NCBI GenBank assembly: GCA_942493325.1
Contig: OW818689.1
Span: 3,534,001 to 3,598,000 of the forward strand
Length of the DNA: 64,000 bases
Source: JAAFHB01 sp942493325
Lineage (GTDB): Bacteria; Bacteroidota; Bacteroidia; Bacteroidales; Prolixibacteraceae
Direction of reading: 5' to 3'
Made by a program: the position numbers and the translations under genes. A model generated the notes under the pieces. That model did not search any database and was not told where the DNA came from. It saw nothing but the letters and a program-made list of their open reading frames with translations. Shown one piece after another: positions 44,888 to 54,867 of the stretch; the first letter of the stretch is position 1; every line of letters starts with the position of its first letter.

Positions 44888-44942
44888 ATATTTTATAATT
44901 ATGAATTACGAATGATGAATTACGAATGATGAATTACTTGAA

Positions 44943-46568
44943 TTATTTATCGATTCTAAACCAGTCGATATCTGCTGATCCTGCATCATTGATCACTCCG
45001 TTTCGAACTGCATAAAACCCAACTTTGGCGCCAATCCATTTACCTTCGCGGGCTTTGAATTTGTCGCCTAAAGTTGTAAATGTTTGCCCGTTGGTACTGT
45101 AGCTTAACATGCATTCGCCGCCTTTCTGAACCTGGACCCTGAAATAAATCGTATTGTTTTCAACTGGTTGCGCAGATGATAATTCTTCCTTTCCATCTTT
45201 ATCAGCATTCTTGCATGAAGCAGACTGAATTACCAGTTTACCGTTTTCCCGTTTAATAGCAATCCGGCCATAATCCAGTCCCAACACTAACAGTCCAACC
45301 TCTTCCCCATCGAAACGGGCATCGAAAGTAAGTTTAGCTGTTGCTATAAATACGGGAGCAGGGAACTTCTGTAATAAAAGGTTGGAGACGTTCCATAAAT
45401 TGGCTGCATCTGTTGGCCGCGGGATGCAATTCAGCCTGTAAAAGCCCAGGTTTCCGGAGGGATATCCCCACGTAGTCTGATAATTGGCATGCCATTGCCA
45501 TTGTAAAGCGAGGTCACTGGAATTGAACTCATCGCTTTCGGACGGTGTCATTGTTGGATAAGTCTTACCTACATTCGGTTTTTTAAAGGTCCGGACTGGT
45601 TCCCCTGTACCGTCACCATCCTCGTCGACCCCGATAACGGGCCAGTCGTTGATCCATTTCATCGGGTTCAGGTGCACAACCCTTCCATAAGCGCCTAAAT
45701 CCTGAAAATTCAGGAACCAGTGTTCGCCTGTTTTGGTGTCAAGCCACGCACCCTGGTGCGGGCCATTTATGTCGGTTTTTCCCTGAGCCATCACAATTTT
45801 AGTTTCATAAGGGCCAAAAATACTTTTTGATCGCAGAACAAGCTGCCAACCGGTGGGCACTCCGCCTGCCGGTGCAAAAATGTAATAGTAACCGTTTCTT
45901 TTGTAAAATTTTGGTCCTTCAACCGTTGGATGATCTTTGTGCCCGTCGAAAACCATTACACTGTTACCGATCAGTTTTGTTCCTTCAGGGTTCATCCGGC
46001 TGACCATAATTACACTTTTCACCCCGGCACGGCTTCCGGCCAGGGCATAAACGAGGTAAGTTTTTCCGTCATCATCCCAAAGTGGCGAAGGATCAATCAA
46101 ACCTTTCCCGGGCTGAACCAGCAAAGGCTCCGACCACGGACCGGCAGGATTTTTAGCCTTTACCATGTAAATACCGAAATCGGGATCGGGATAATAAATG
46201 TAAAATTCGTTTTTATGGAAGCGAATGCAGGGAGCCCAAACACCCCCGCCATGCCGGACCTTGTCGAACACATCAAACGGAGATTGCTTTTCGAGCGCAT
46301 AGCCAATCAGCTCCCAGTTGACTAAATCGTGCGAGTGCAAAATTGGCAAACCCGGTATACAGTTGAATGATGAAGCGGTCATGTAATAATCGTCGCCAAC
46401 GCGAACAGCATCAGGATCGGAATAATCGGCATACAAAACCGGATTGGTATAGGTTCCGTCACCATTGTCGGGCACCCAGACTTTGGATAAAACTGACGGA
46501 GTCTGAGCCACCGAAATTAAAGCAAATACAAAAGTGAAGCAGATCATCAGATAGATTAGTCTCATCAT
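44943..46568 (-). CDS. GH43 glycoside hydrolase (beta-xylosidase/alpha-arabinofuranosidase)
   Basis: 541 residues with a signal peptide (FVFALISVAQ). The five-bladed propeller (residues ~35-330) has the GH43 triad: Asp in ADYSDPDAVRVG (base), Asp in GLIDPSPLWDDDG (pKa-tuning) and Glu in TVEGPKFYKRNG (acid). Residues ~345-541 are a beta-sandwich (xylosidase C-terminal type, DEFNSSDLALQWQWHANYQ). It should remove arabinose or xylose side groups from pectin. It lies between two GH28 genes. Confidence 0.92.
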   Translation of the reverse strand: MMRLIYLMICFTFVFALISVAQTPSVLSKVWVPDNGDGTYTNPVLYADYSDPDAVRVGDDYYMTASSFNCIPGLPILHSHDLVNWELIGYALEKQSPFDVFDKVRHGGGVWAPCIRFHKNEFYIYYPDPDFGIYMVKAKNPAGPWSEPLLVQPGKGLIDPSPLWDDDGKTYLVYALAGSRAGVKSVIMVSRMNPEGTKLIGNSVMVFDGHKDHPTVEGPKFYKRNGYYYIFAPAGGVPTGWQLVLRSKSIFGPYETKIVMAQGKTDINGPHQGAWLDTKTGEHWFLNFQDLGAYGRVVHLNPMKWINDWPVIGVDEDGDGTGEPVRTFKKPNVGKTYPTMTPSESDEFNSSDLALQWQWHANYQTTWGYPSGNLGFYRLNCIPRPTDAANLWNVSNLLLQKFPAPVFIATAKLTFDARFDGEEVGLLVLGLDYGRIAIKRENGKLVIQSASCKNADKDGKEELSSAQPVENNTIYFRVQVQKGGECMLSYSTNGQTFTTLGDKFKAREGKWIGAKVGFYAVRNGVINDAGSADIDWFRIDK

Positions 46569-46622
46569 GCCAGAACAATTAAACTGATTCGATTCATTCT
46601 AAACGTTTTTGAACCGATTTCT

Positions 46623-47951
46623 TTATTCAACTAATTTGCCATTAACCACTACATTCGACAGAGTCAGTCGCTTAATCAAACTTTTGTCGTAAGCACCATT
46701 TTTTGCTGTGATTTTCAGATTATCGAAAGTAAAATCAGATAGCCGGTCGTGTTCAGTTATGGCCATATCAAAAAATACTTCGCAGTCGAGTTCGATGTTT
46801 CTTAACGTGATATTTTCAGAATAGGACAAGGGAACACTTGTTCTTCCTTTCAAGTCAAAAAACTGTGTCCATGGCTTTATATAAATCATACTATATGCCT
46901 GACCCTTAATATTTTCAATTGTGATATATTCATATTTCTGAGGTGTGTCGGGTCTCATTTTCAACCACAGGAGCCTTTTGGCTTCATTAACGTGGCAATT
47001 TCGCATCACAATATTCTTGTTGTGAATGGCTTCGCTGCCACAGGTTAAGGCGGCATGACAGAATCCAAATTCGCAATTTTCGATGATGATATTGGTATTT
47101 TCGCCATTCGTAGAATCTGTATCTGCCCATGGACCTTTACCACCTTTTAAGGCAATGGCATCGTCATTTACAGCCATGTAACAACCTTTAATCAGTACAT
47201 TTAAACATACATCAAGATCGATGGCATCGGTACTTGGTGCCTTTACCGGCTGGTGTGGCGAAAAGATATGCAGATCCAGAATCTTAACATTGTTGCATTG
47301 GTAATAATGACTGGTCCAAAATCCCGAATTGTGAAGATTTACATCCTGTACTTGTACATTGTCGCAATTCCAAATAAACACCAAACGAGGTCTTGATACT
47401 TCAAGATTGGTACATTGAGGGTTCTCTTTTCGTCTTTGCCAGAAGGCTTCCCAATATTTCAACCCGTTTCCGTCTATTGTTCCTTTTCCTGAAATAGTAA
47501 AGCCATCAACACCATAAGCATTTACGAGGGCTGAGAAGTAATCGATGCTCTGCCCCTCGATTCTTGAAGGAATAAAAGGATAGTCAGCAATATTTTCTGA
47601 GCCCTTTAAAACAGCTCCTTCAGATACATACAGGTGGGTATTGGGTTTGAAAAACAAAGCACCGCTCAGAAAGGTCCCTTTTGGAATTACAATTACTCCA
47701 CCGCCCTGACTGTGAGCTTTATCTATTGCCTTTTGAATAATAGTGGTTTGTATTGCTGTACTATCGTCGATTGCACCCAGGTCTGAAATGTTAAACGGTG
47801 TGCCAAGGTCTTCCAATTTAATTTTTGTCACCTCCGAAAACCAGGCTGGTATTTTAGTTCCGTCCGGGAAAAGATCAGGTTTCTTTTCCGGTTTACAATT
47901 TTGCAGGGTAAATCCCAAAATACAGATTCCAACCAAATAGATGCTTTTCAT
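46623..47951 (-). CDS. GH28 polygalacturonase-type lipoprotein (second)
   Basis: A 442-residue lipoprotein (signal GICILGFTLQNCKPEK). Beta-helix GH28 with variant catalytic motifs: PSTDAIDLDVCLNV (NTD-type), MAVNDDAIALKGGKG (DD pair) and FCHAALTCGSEAIHN in place of GHG. It differs clearly from the other GH28 at 43193, so the pair probably attack different linkages (homogalacturonan, rhamnogalacturonan or xylogalacturonan). Lipid anchoring suggests outer-membrane or periplasmic location. Confidence 0.9.
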   Translation of the reverse strand: MKSIYLVGICILGFTLQNCKPEKKPDLFPDGTKIPAWFSEVTKIKLEDLGTPFNISDLGAIDDSTAIQTTIIQKAIDKAHSQGGGVIVIPKGTFLSGALFFKPNTHLYVSEGAVLKGSENIADYPFIPSRIEGQSIDYFSALVNAYGVDGFTISGKGTIDGNGLKYWEAFWQRRKENPQCTNLEVSRPRLVFIWNCDNVQVQDVNLHNSGFWTSHYYQCNNVKILDLHIFSPHQPVKAPSTDAIDLDVCLNVLIKGCYMAVNDDAIALKGGKGPWADTDSTNGENTNIIIENCEFGFCHAALTCGSEAIHNKNIVMRNCHVNEAKRLLWLKMRPDTPQKYEYITIENIKGQAYSMIYIKPWTQFFDLKGRTSVPLSYSENITLRNIELDCEVFFDMAITEHDRLSDFTFDNLKITAKNGAYDKSLIKRLTLSNVVVNGKLVE

Positions 47952-48130
47952 TTTTATCCCTTTAAATTAGTGTCGCAGTTTACGATACACAAAGTTATCA
48001 AACTTCACCTTCCTTTTCTGTAAATGCTTTAAACTGGAGTTTGGTATGAGTACTCCGGAATACGTTGAAAAGCACATCGCCCCGTAATAATTCTGACATT
48101 TTTTCAGGACCAATAGTTGTGAATTATAGC

Positions 48131-48227
48131 CTGGTCAGGGTTTAAATCAGCCCTGTCAAAAAACAGCCCTGTCAGGGTTTGAAACCCTGACAGGGCTCTA
48201 AATATTGGATGAAACCCTGACAGGGCT
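48131..48227. repeat. CCCTGACAGGG palindrome cluster downstream of susD
   Basis: The unit aaaccctgacagggct or its complement occurs at least four times, two copies forming a perfect 15-bp stem (48165-48197). It lies between the SusD stop and the GH28 lipoprotein gene, where it may weaken read-through or stabilise mRNA ends. The remaining bases of 47952-48243 show nothing else. Confidence 0.6.
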
Positions 48228-48243
48228 TTGTGGAAAATTTCAA

Positions 48244-50205
48244 TTAATAACCTTCATTCTGCCAGAATCCTTCGGGATCGGCTGTTGTTGTCCGGTTTGT
48301 AATCGCATCCAATTGTGGTTGCGGAATTGGACGTAAGATATGGAAATTTTTAATGTTGTTTTTTGCACTCCCGTTATATAATGTTACCCGGTCGATCAGC
48401 TTCCCTGTACGTTTAAGGTCAAACCACCGCTGCTGTTCGCCACAAAGTTCGCGACCCCTCTCATCGAGGATAACGGTAATGTCTTTTGCAGTAACCTGTG
48501 CTTCTTCCGAAGCTTTAAGCACATTGCTTTTACCTGCAATTGCACGAGCTGTCCGCAAGGCATTCAATTTCTGTATGGCTTGGCCTGAATGGCCTGCCAT
48601 CATGTAACCCTCGGCAGCAATAAGATACATCTCGGAAAGACGGAATACGAAAGCATCACGCGATCCCAGGTCGCGTATCACTGAGCCTGTATAATCATCA
48701 AACTTCTTCAATTGAATATACATACGATTGCCCTTGTAGTTTTCATTACCTGAGGTTCCGGTAGCGATAGTAGGTATGGTACCTGCTGCATCCTGGTAAA
48801 GCGGGTATACTTTGGCATTCCCGACATCGGTGCGGGAAAATAAAACATACCGGGCATTTGCCCGTGCTATCTGAGCGGGAGTAGCCGTCTTTTTCAACAG
48901 GTAAATTGCCGTATCCCGCATGGCGGCATAGCCCGATGGCGGTGCAATTCCTCCGGTGAAGGCAGCCTGAAGTGAGGGAGCAAGTTTATAGACATCACGG
49001 AACGATGCCTGGTACCGCTGATCTGTTTCATCATTAAACAGATCAAGCAGGTAACCCGAAGGAACATACCGTGTGAATCCTTTGCTGTAAGGCTGATAAC
49101 TTGTACCCAGGTCATACTGAACCCCCAGATAAGTCACCCTTTTGTTGGCTTCGGTGTCTGTACGCCGCAAAATAGCACTGGTAGCAGGAACTACATTCCA
49201 AACACCGACAAACATCAGGTGAGAGGCATTTCCTCCGATTGCATTTGCAGCATTACGGATCATCATCCCCGACCAGGTCATCTGTTTACCATCTTCATCG
49301 AGTTTAAGACGGTCGGGCATGATATTGTATTCCAGAACGTCGGAATAATCAATGTGCCAGATTACTTCTTTGTTTGTAACTCCATTTTCATTTGCGCCTA
49401 ACCAGCAATCGGCATAATTGGCAAAGAATGAACTTCCGCTACCTGCAATAACCTCTTCGGCGGTAGCCGCAGCTTCAGTATACGCCTGTGTATCATTAAA
49501 TTTACTTGCTTTATAAATCAAAAGCCGGGCTTTTAATGCCTTGGCTGCCCAAAGATTGATCCGGCCTGTTTTGGCAGTTTTTGCAGCAAGCAGGGTTATT
49601 GCTTCATTAACATCTTCGAGCATAAAGGCATAAACCTCAGCTTCCGAATTACGATGGGCAATTGTGGATGAATTGTGAACGGGATCCCGGTTAATCTGAA
49701 CCGGCCCCCAGGTTTCGACCAAATGCCAGTAATAGAAAGCTCTTAGCGTTTTGAGTTCCCCGAGATAGGCATTTTTATCATTGCCGGACAAAACAGAGGC
49801 AGGTGCATCCGTTACATATTTGATTCCTGTATTGCAGACATTAATAGCCGTATAAAATAGTTCCCAGTATTCATCGAAACAGGCATTCTGTGTCTCGCGT
49901 GAGCTGGTTGCAACTTCGGGCGTAATTCCGGAATAATTAACCAACACCTTTTGCCGGTTATCATAGCCGGTAAGCCATGTATCTGTTCCACCTTCACTTA
50001 ATCCAAAGGCGGCTTCCTTGCCATACCATCCACGCAGGTAAGAGTAACTTGCTCCAACCAGCCCATCGAGTCCCGATTTGGTTGAGTAGATCAGATCCTC
50101 GGTCGAGTTTGACCGGTTATCTTCCACCAAAAAATCTGAACATGAAACATTCGTCATTACCAGTAAAACAAATGTTATCAGGATATATCTTAATTTCGTT
50201 TTCAT
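48244..50205 (-). CDS. susD-like: SusD/RagB-family nutrient-binding lipoprotein
   Basis: A 653-residue lipoprotein (signal ILITFVLLVMTNVSCSD). TPR-like helices and the family end motif (LCGEQQRWFDLKRTGKLIDR, then DAITNRTTTADPEGFWQNEGY) are clear, as is the N-terminal STEDLIYSTKSGLDGLVGAS. It binds a glycan on the cell surface as the lid of the adjacent SusC transporter. Substrate is inferred to be a pectin fragment from the neighbouring GH28/GH43/GH105 genes. Confidence 0.95.
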   Translation of the reverse strand: MKTKLRYILITFVLLVMTNVSCSDFLVEDNRSNSTEDLIYSTKSGLDGLVGASYSYLRGWYGKEAAFGLSEGGTDTWLTGYDNRQKVLVNYSGITPEVATSSRETQNACFDEYWELFYTAINVCNTGIKYVTDAPASVLSGNDKNAYLGELKTLRAFYYWHLVETWGPVQINRDPVHNSSTIAHRNSEAEVYAFMLEDVNEAITLLAAKTAKTGRINLWAAKALKARLLIYKASKFNDTQAYTEAAATAEEVIAGSGSSFFANYADCWLGANENGVTNKEVIWHIDYSDVLEYNIMPDRLKLDEDGKQMTWSGMMIRNAANAIGGNASHLMFVGVWNVVPATSAILRRTDTEANKRVTYLGVQYDLGTSYQPYSKGFTRYVPSGYLLDLFNDETDQRYQASFRDVYKLAPSLQAAFTGGIAPPSGYAAMRDTAIYLLKKTATPAQIARANARYVLFSRTDVGNAKVYPLYQDAAGTIPTIATGTSGNENYKGNRMYIQLKKFDDYTGSVIRDLGSRDAFVFRLSEMYLIAAEGYMMAGHSGQAIQKLNALRTARAIAGKSNVLKASEEAQVTAKDITVILDERGRELCGEQQRWFDLKRTGKLIDRVTLYNGSAKNNIKNFHILRPIPQPQLDAITNRTTTADPEGFWQNEGY

Positions 50206-50223
50206 CTTTTTATTATTTTCCTG

Positions 50224-53200
50224 TTAAAATTCGATATTAACACCAAAGACCACTTGTTTCGATAGCGGATTTGAGATTTCACCTCCCCGTTCGGGATCGT
50301 AATTATCAAGGTTGCTGAACGTAAAATAGTTCTGCATTGAAGCATACAGATATAGCTTGCTCATTCCTGCCTTTGAAATCAGGTTTTTAGGAAGCAGATA
50401 ACCGAGTGTTACCTCCTTAATCTTAAAAAAGGATGCCTTTTCAAAAGCCAGTGCAGGCATATCGTTCTGTGAAGCAATACCCGGTCTCGGGAATTTTCCA
50501 TCCTGGTTCTCCGGTGTCCAGAAATCGACATCGGGAGAGCCGTCCTGTTCTGTGGGTTTATAGGCAGTGTTATAATCATACTGAATCCACTGACCAACAC
50601 GCGCATACATTAAAGCAGATAATGAAAATCCCATGTAGGAGACGTTGTTATTCCAACCCAAAATGAAATCAGGACTTTTATTATAAATACGTTTGTCGAA
50701 TTCATTAATCACTTTATCGTCGTTCATGTCTGCGATTTTAATATCACCCGGGACACGATTATAAACCAGTGCCTGTGCAGCTTCTGCAATGCTCCATGTA
50801 CCGTTGGCTTCATAATTATAAAACGCACGAACCGGCTCACCCACAACCAAAGCCTGATCGGGGTTGGAGATATCCTGCGCTTCGCCGCTTGCAAGTCCTA
50901 CCAGCTTATCCCTGTTTAGCGAAAATGTCAGATCCGAATTCCAGCTTATCTCCTTTTTCTCAATCACCTTAAAACTTAAAGCTGTTTCTATGCCACGATT
51001 TTCAGTCTCTCCAATATTTGAATTGACTTGCGGATAGACCGAAGTTGCGGGCAGACTTTTTTGGAGCAACAAATAACTGGTTTGAGAATAATAAAGATCA
51101 ACTGTTGACGATACCCTGTTTTTGAAAAGTGAGACATCCACGCCAAGGTCATAATTCGTAGTAGTTTCCCAGGTAAGTTCCGGATTTCCCAGATTTGATG
51201 GAACCAGCCCGCTAAATAAGGTACCGCCAAATGTATAGTATACTTTTTTCGACCCCAGGACAGTTCGGGTTTTGTAAGGATCAATTGCCGAATTTCCCGA
51301 TTTCCCCCAACTCATACGCAGTTTGAGGTTATTGATATTATCCGAATTTTGTAAAAATGGCTCTTCAGTTAATACCCATGCACCCGAAACAGAAGGAAAA
51401 TAACCCCACTTGTTCCCCTCAGCCAATGGTGAAGAACCATCGGCACGTAAAGAAGCTGTAAGTAAATATTTATTCTTCAGTTTATAGTTGATACGGCCAA
51501 AATAAGAAAGCATGTTCTTTTGAGTATAGGTATTTAAGATAGTACGTCCGCCCGGCAGAATATTCGATAACTCATAAAACGAATTTTTCCCATAATGGTC
51601 CTGTAACCCGATGCCGGAAATTCCGTGGGATTCATAAACATACTGGTTAGCACTCTGACCAAGCAGAAACTGGAAATCGTGAATATCACCCAGTTTCCTG
51701 GTGTAGTTCAGAGTATTTTCCCAGGTATATTCCATCGACTGGTAGTTTTCAACCTCGAAAGAGGACCCTCTTCCCGACTGGTAATTACCCGTATTCATAT
51801 AGTCGGAATATTCTCCGCTCCGATTCGATTCCTGGTTTATTCCGAGCATTGTTTTGAAACGCAAACCCCGGATAATTTCCCAATCCAGGTAAACATTCCC
51901 AAAAAGCCTGTTTTTCTGGTTATTATTCTGGTAATAACCGGGCACTTCGTTAATCAGCGGGTTGGTATGGCTTGAAGCCAGTTCCGATGGTTTATCAAGC
52001 AGTGTACCATTGGCCAGATAGGGCTGCGCCAGTGAGTGCATCTTGATCAGCTGCCCGTACACTTCATCCTCCCGGCGATCCCAGTCACGATAGGTATACT
52101 GCAGACTAACACCGGCTTTTAAATTATCGGCGATATTATGGTCAAGGTTGATGCGGCCATTGTATCGTTTAAGTTCATCATTTCGGAGCAAGCCCTCTTC
52201 CCCCATATATCCCAGCGAAAGGTTGAATGATGTCTTGTTACTGCCACCCGACACCGAGACCTCATAATTTTGGGTGAGGCTGTTTCTCAGAATAAGATCG
52301 AACCAGTTGACTCCACCCTCGTTATAAAGGTCATAAACCGATTTTTCGTAGGGAGCACTGATTACATTCGAAAGCACTGTACTTGCAGGATAATCATTTA
52401 AACTCGTTGATCCCCAGTTCGAAGTTAGCCTTTCAGCGGCATAGCGCCTGCGTTCTGCCAAAAAGAGGTATTCCTGTTCAACGTTCATTAATCTGGGAAG
52501 ATTGGTCGGACTGTTGAATGAAACATAGGAATTCAGTGAAACCCTCGTTTTACCACCCGCCTTATCCCCTCGTTTGGTTGTAATAATAACCACACCATTG
52601 GCACCTCTTGTCCCATAAATTGCGGTTGAAGAAGCATCCTTGAGAATTTCGATGGATTCAATATCCGAAGAGTTAATGTCAAGCGTAGAGCCATATTCAA
52701 CCCCGTCGACCAGGAACAAAGGAGTATTCGATGCATTAACCGAACGGTTGCCACGCAATGTAATATCGAGCCCCGCTCCCGATTCCCCGCTCGATTTCGT
52801 AATATCAAGCCCTGCAATTTTACCTTGCATTGATTGCAACGCATTATTGGTAGCCGTTTTGACAATTTCAGATGATTTAATTGACGAAACGGCCCCGGTC
52901 AGATCCCTTTTACGGACAAAACCATATCCGATTGCAACCACCTCATCCAGTTCAAGAACGGAGCTTTTTAGCTGAACATTGATCACTTTTTCGCCGTTGA
53001 TCTTTATCTCAGTGGTTTCAAAACCAATGAAAGAGAATGACAGGACATCGGTTAGAACATTGCCCGGTGTGATTGAATAAAACCCGTCAATATTGGTAGT
53101 AACACCATTTGTTGTTCCCTTAACAACAACATTTACGCCTGGTATCGGAGTATCGGACTCATCGACCACCACACCGGTAACTGCCTGGGCAAAGAGTTGT

Positions 53201-53271
53201 ACGCCCGTAAAAATTACAAAAAGTGCTAACAGGCAAACCTTTAAAGGAAAACTCTGCTTCTTTTTCATCAT
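50224..53271 (-). CDS. susC-like: SusC/RagA-type TonB-dependent outer-membrane transporter
   Basis: 1015 residues with a signal peptide (ending VQLFAQ), an N-terminal carboxypeptidase-D regulatory-like domain (VTGVVVDESDTPIPGVNVVV), a plug (MQGKIAGLDITKSSGES, TPLFLVDGVEYG, SIEILKDASSTAIYGTRGA) and a 22-strand barrel ending in FGVNIEF. Imports oligosaccharides across the outer membrane with TonB energy. Gene order GH105-susC-susD with gaps of 31 and 18 bases shows one operon. Confidence 0.96.
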   Translation of the reverse strand: MMKKKQSFPLKVCLLALFVIFTGVQLFAQAVTGVVVDESDTPIPGVNVVVKGTTNGVTTNIDGFYSITPGNVLTDVLSFSFIGFETTEIKINGEKVINVQLKSSVLELDEVVAIGYGFVRKRDLTGAVSSIKSSEIVKTATNNALQSMQGKIAGLDITKSSGESGAGLDITLRGNRSVNASNTPLFLVDGVEYGSTLDINSSDIESIEILKDASSTAIYGTRGANGVVIITTKRGDKAGGKTRVSLNSYVSFNSPTNLPRLMNVEQEYLFLAERRRYAAERLTSNWGSTSLNDYPASTVLSNVISAPYEKSVYDLYNEGGVNWFDLILRNSLTQNYEVSVSGGSNKTSFNLSLGYMGEEGLLRNDELKRYNGRINLDHNIADNLKAGVSLQYTYRDWDRREDEVYGQLIKMHSLAQPYLANGTLLDKPSELASSHTNPLINEVPGYYQNNNQKNRLFGNVYLDWEIIRGLRFKTMLGINQESNRSGEYSDYMNTGNYQSGRGSSFEVENYQSMEYTWENTLNYTRKLGDIHDFQFLLGQSANQYVYESHGISGIGLQDHYGKNSFYELSNILPGGRTILNTYTQKNMLSYFGRINYKLKNKYLLTASLRADGSSPLAEGNKWGYFPSVSGAWVLTEEPFLQNSDNINNLKLRMSWGKSGNSAIDPYKTRTVLGSKKVYYTFGGTLFSGLVPSNLGNPELTWETTTNYDLGVDVSLFKNRVSSTVDLYYSQTSYLLLQKSLPATSVYPQVNSNIGETENRGIETALSFKVIEKKEISWNSDLTFSLNRDKLVGLASGEAQDISNPDQALVVGEPVRAFYNYEANGTWSIAEAAQALVYNRVPGDIKIADMNDDKVINEFDKRIYNKSPDFILGWNNNVSYMGFSLSALMYARVGQWIQYDYNTAYKPTEQDGSPDVDFWTPENQDGKFPRPGIASQNDMPALAFEKASFFKIKEVTLGYLLPKNLISKAGMSKLYLYASMQNYFTFSNLDNYDPERGGEISNPLSKQVVFGVNIEF

Positions 53272-53302
53272 AGATAATTGTTAAATTTGTTTACAGATAT
53301 AA

Positions 53303-54493
53303 TTATAGCTTATTGAATTCGAGTGATGCCATAATAAATGGTCCCACTCCTTTGGGATCATTGTCGCGCACAGGTTCATTAATATAGTATTCATAAGAAC
53401 CATCCCGGTAGGGATTACCACCAAGACCGGCTACTGAACAGCATTTTGTAAGACTGATTGTACCATCACCGTTGTCCCTGATTAAGTGCTCAACAATGCC
53501 ATTGTAAGCTTTGACTGCAATTTCCTTATAATCCTTACTAATATATCCCTTACGGGAAGCCTTTAACAGGGCATAGGTAAACATCGATGAGGCTGTTGCC
53601 TCGAGGTAGTTCCCTTCGCGGCTGCCCTGGTCCAGTACCTGGTACCAAAGACCGGTTTTGGGATCCTGGTATTTTTTAATGCCTGTTGACACCTGGCCGA
53701 GTATCTCAAGAATTTCAGTCCTGCCGGGATGTTCAAGTGGAAGATAATCGAGTACATCAACCAGCGCCATGGCATACCACCCCATTGCCCTTCCCCAGAA
53801 ATTCGGAGAACAGCCTGTAACGGGATCAGCCCATTTTTGTTGTTTGCTTTCATCCCAGCCATGGTAATTCAAACCAGTTTCAGGATTATAGGTGTGTTTG
53901 TGAACAAGAATAAATTGCTTTACAACGTCATCAAAAATTGTTTCATCCTTGAACCAGGCAGCATACTGGGCATAAAAAGGGGCTCCCATGTATAAACCGT
54001 CGAGCCACATCTGGTGAGGGTATCTTTGTTTATGCCAGAAGCCGCCTTCCGAGGTTCTTGGGTGAGTTTTTAACTGTTCACGCATCAGGTGAATCGCTTT
54101 CAGATAACGTTCATCCCTTGTCTTTTGGTAAAGATCAAAAAGGAACTTACCTGAATTTACACAATCGATGTTATAATCTTCCATTTTATAACCCGAAATA
54201 TTACCGGTGGAGTCAATCATTTTATCGGCATAAGTTTTTGCATACGAGTAAAACTTCTCATTGCCGTTTTGCTGCCAGACTTTTATCATTGAATGGGCAA
54301 TTAATCCCTGTGTGTAATTCCAGACAGGTCTGGGGTTAAAGTCAACTGTCCAGGGCTCGGGAAAATGTTTAATTTCCGAATCGGCCATTTTAACAGCCAT
54401 TTCAAGCCCATTGTTTGCTTCCTTTTGTGATTGGGCAATACAGGAGTTAAACACGATTGTAATTCCGATGAAGATTGTCCAGAGTCTTGTCAT
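53303..54493 (-). CDS. GH105 unsaturated rhamnogalacturonyl/galacturonyl hydrolase lipoprotein
   Basis: 396 residues from the ATG at 54493, which opens a lipoprotein signal (FIGITIVFNSCIAQ). The frame extends to 54538 but the added residues have no signal value. (alpha/alpha)6-barrel motifs: NYTQGLIAHSMIKVWQQ, PHQMWLDGLYMGAPFYAQYA (catalytic Asp as in YteR/YesR), NFWGRAMGWYAMALVDVL and AVAGLGGNPYRDGSYEYY. Removes the unsaturated uronic acid left by pectate or rhamnogalacturonan lyases. First enzyme gene of the pectin operon; no lyase gene is in this window. Confidence 0.93.
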   Translation of the reverse strand: MTRLWTIFIGITIVFNSCIAQSQKEANNGLEMAVKMADSEIKHFPEPWTVDFNPRPVWNYTQGLIAHSMIKVWQQNGNEKFYSYAKTYADKMIDSTGNISGYKMEDYNIDCVNSGKFLFDLYQKTRDERYLKAIHLMREQLKTHPRTSEGGFWHKQRYPHQMWLDGLYMGAPFYAQYAAWFKDETIFDDVVKQFILVHKHTYNPETGLNYHGWDESKQQKWADPVTGCSPNFWGRAMGWYAMALVDVLDYLPLEHPGRTEILEILGQVSTGIKKYQDPKTGLWYQVLDQGSREGNYLEATASSMFTYALLKASRKGYISKDYKEIAVKAYNGIVEHLIRDNGDGTISLTKCCSVAGLGGNPYRDGSYEYYINEPVRDNDPKGVGPFIMASLEFNKL

Positions 54494-54550
54494 TTGTACT
54501 GTTAATTTATTGTTAGTTGAAAATTTCATAAACATCACATCCGGTAATCG

Positions 54551-54655
54551 TTAAAAGATTATACAGATTAAAAAAACCAGGATGACGGCAAGTAAGATCG
54601 TCATGAGAACAATGGATATGGATATCCTTCTCAGTTTTTTAATGATCTCTTCCAT
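54551..54655 (-). CDS. 34-residue putative small membrane protein
   Basis: An ATG-initiated frame too short for usual gene calling. A positively charged start (MEEIIKKLRRIS) is followed by an uninterrupted hydrophobic helix (VLMTILLAVILVFLICIIF) and a stop. This is the exact layout of bacterial single-span small proteins, cytoplasmic N-terminus first. It is on the same strand as, and 57 bases before, the GH105 gene and downstream of the regulator gene. The overlapping plus-strand frame at 54582-54770 lacks such organisation. Existence needs expression evidence. Confidence 0.45.
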   Translation of the reverse strand: MEEIIKKLRRISISIVLMTILLAVILVFLICIIF

Positions 54656-54867
54656 AATCAGGTTGATTTATGATGCAGTAAAATTACATCAGCGGAATTC
54701 AGAAGGGAATAAAATGCGTATCAGAAGCGACAGACAGGCGTACCGACAGCGGGTGAAAATTCCCAAATAGCGGGTAAAATTATACCACCAAAAAGCAGAG
54801 ATGGCATATCTGATTGAATATTTGAATTTTAGAGGCATGACAAAAAAAACCGTTCCGGAGACAATTT

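Noticed and set aside
54582..54770. 62-residue plus-strand frame near the GH105 gene
   Set aside because: It overlaps the more organised minus-strand small membrane peptide, and its C-terminal half is basic low-complexity sequence without a plausible fold.
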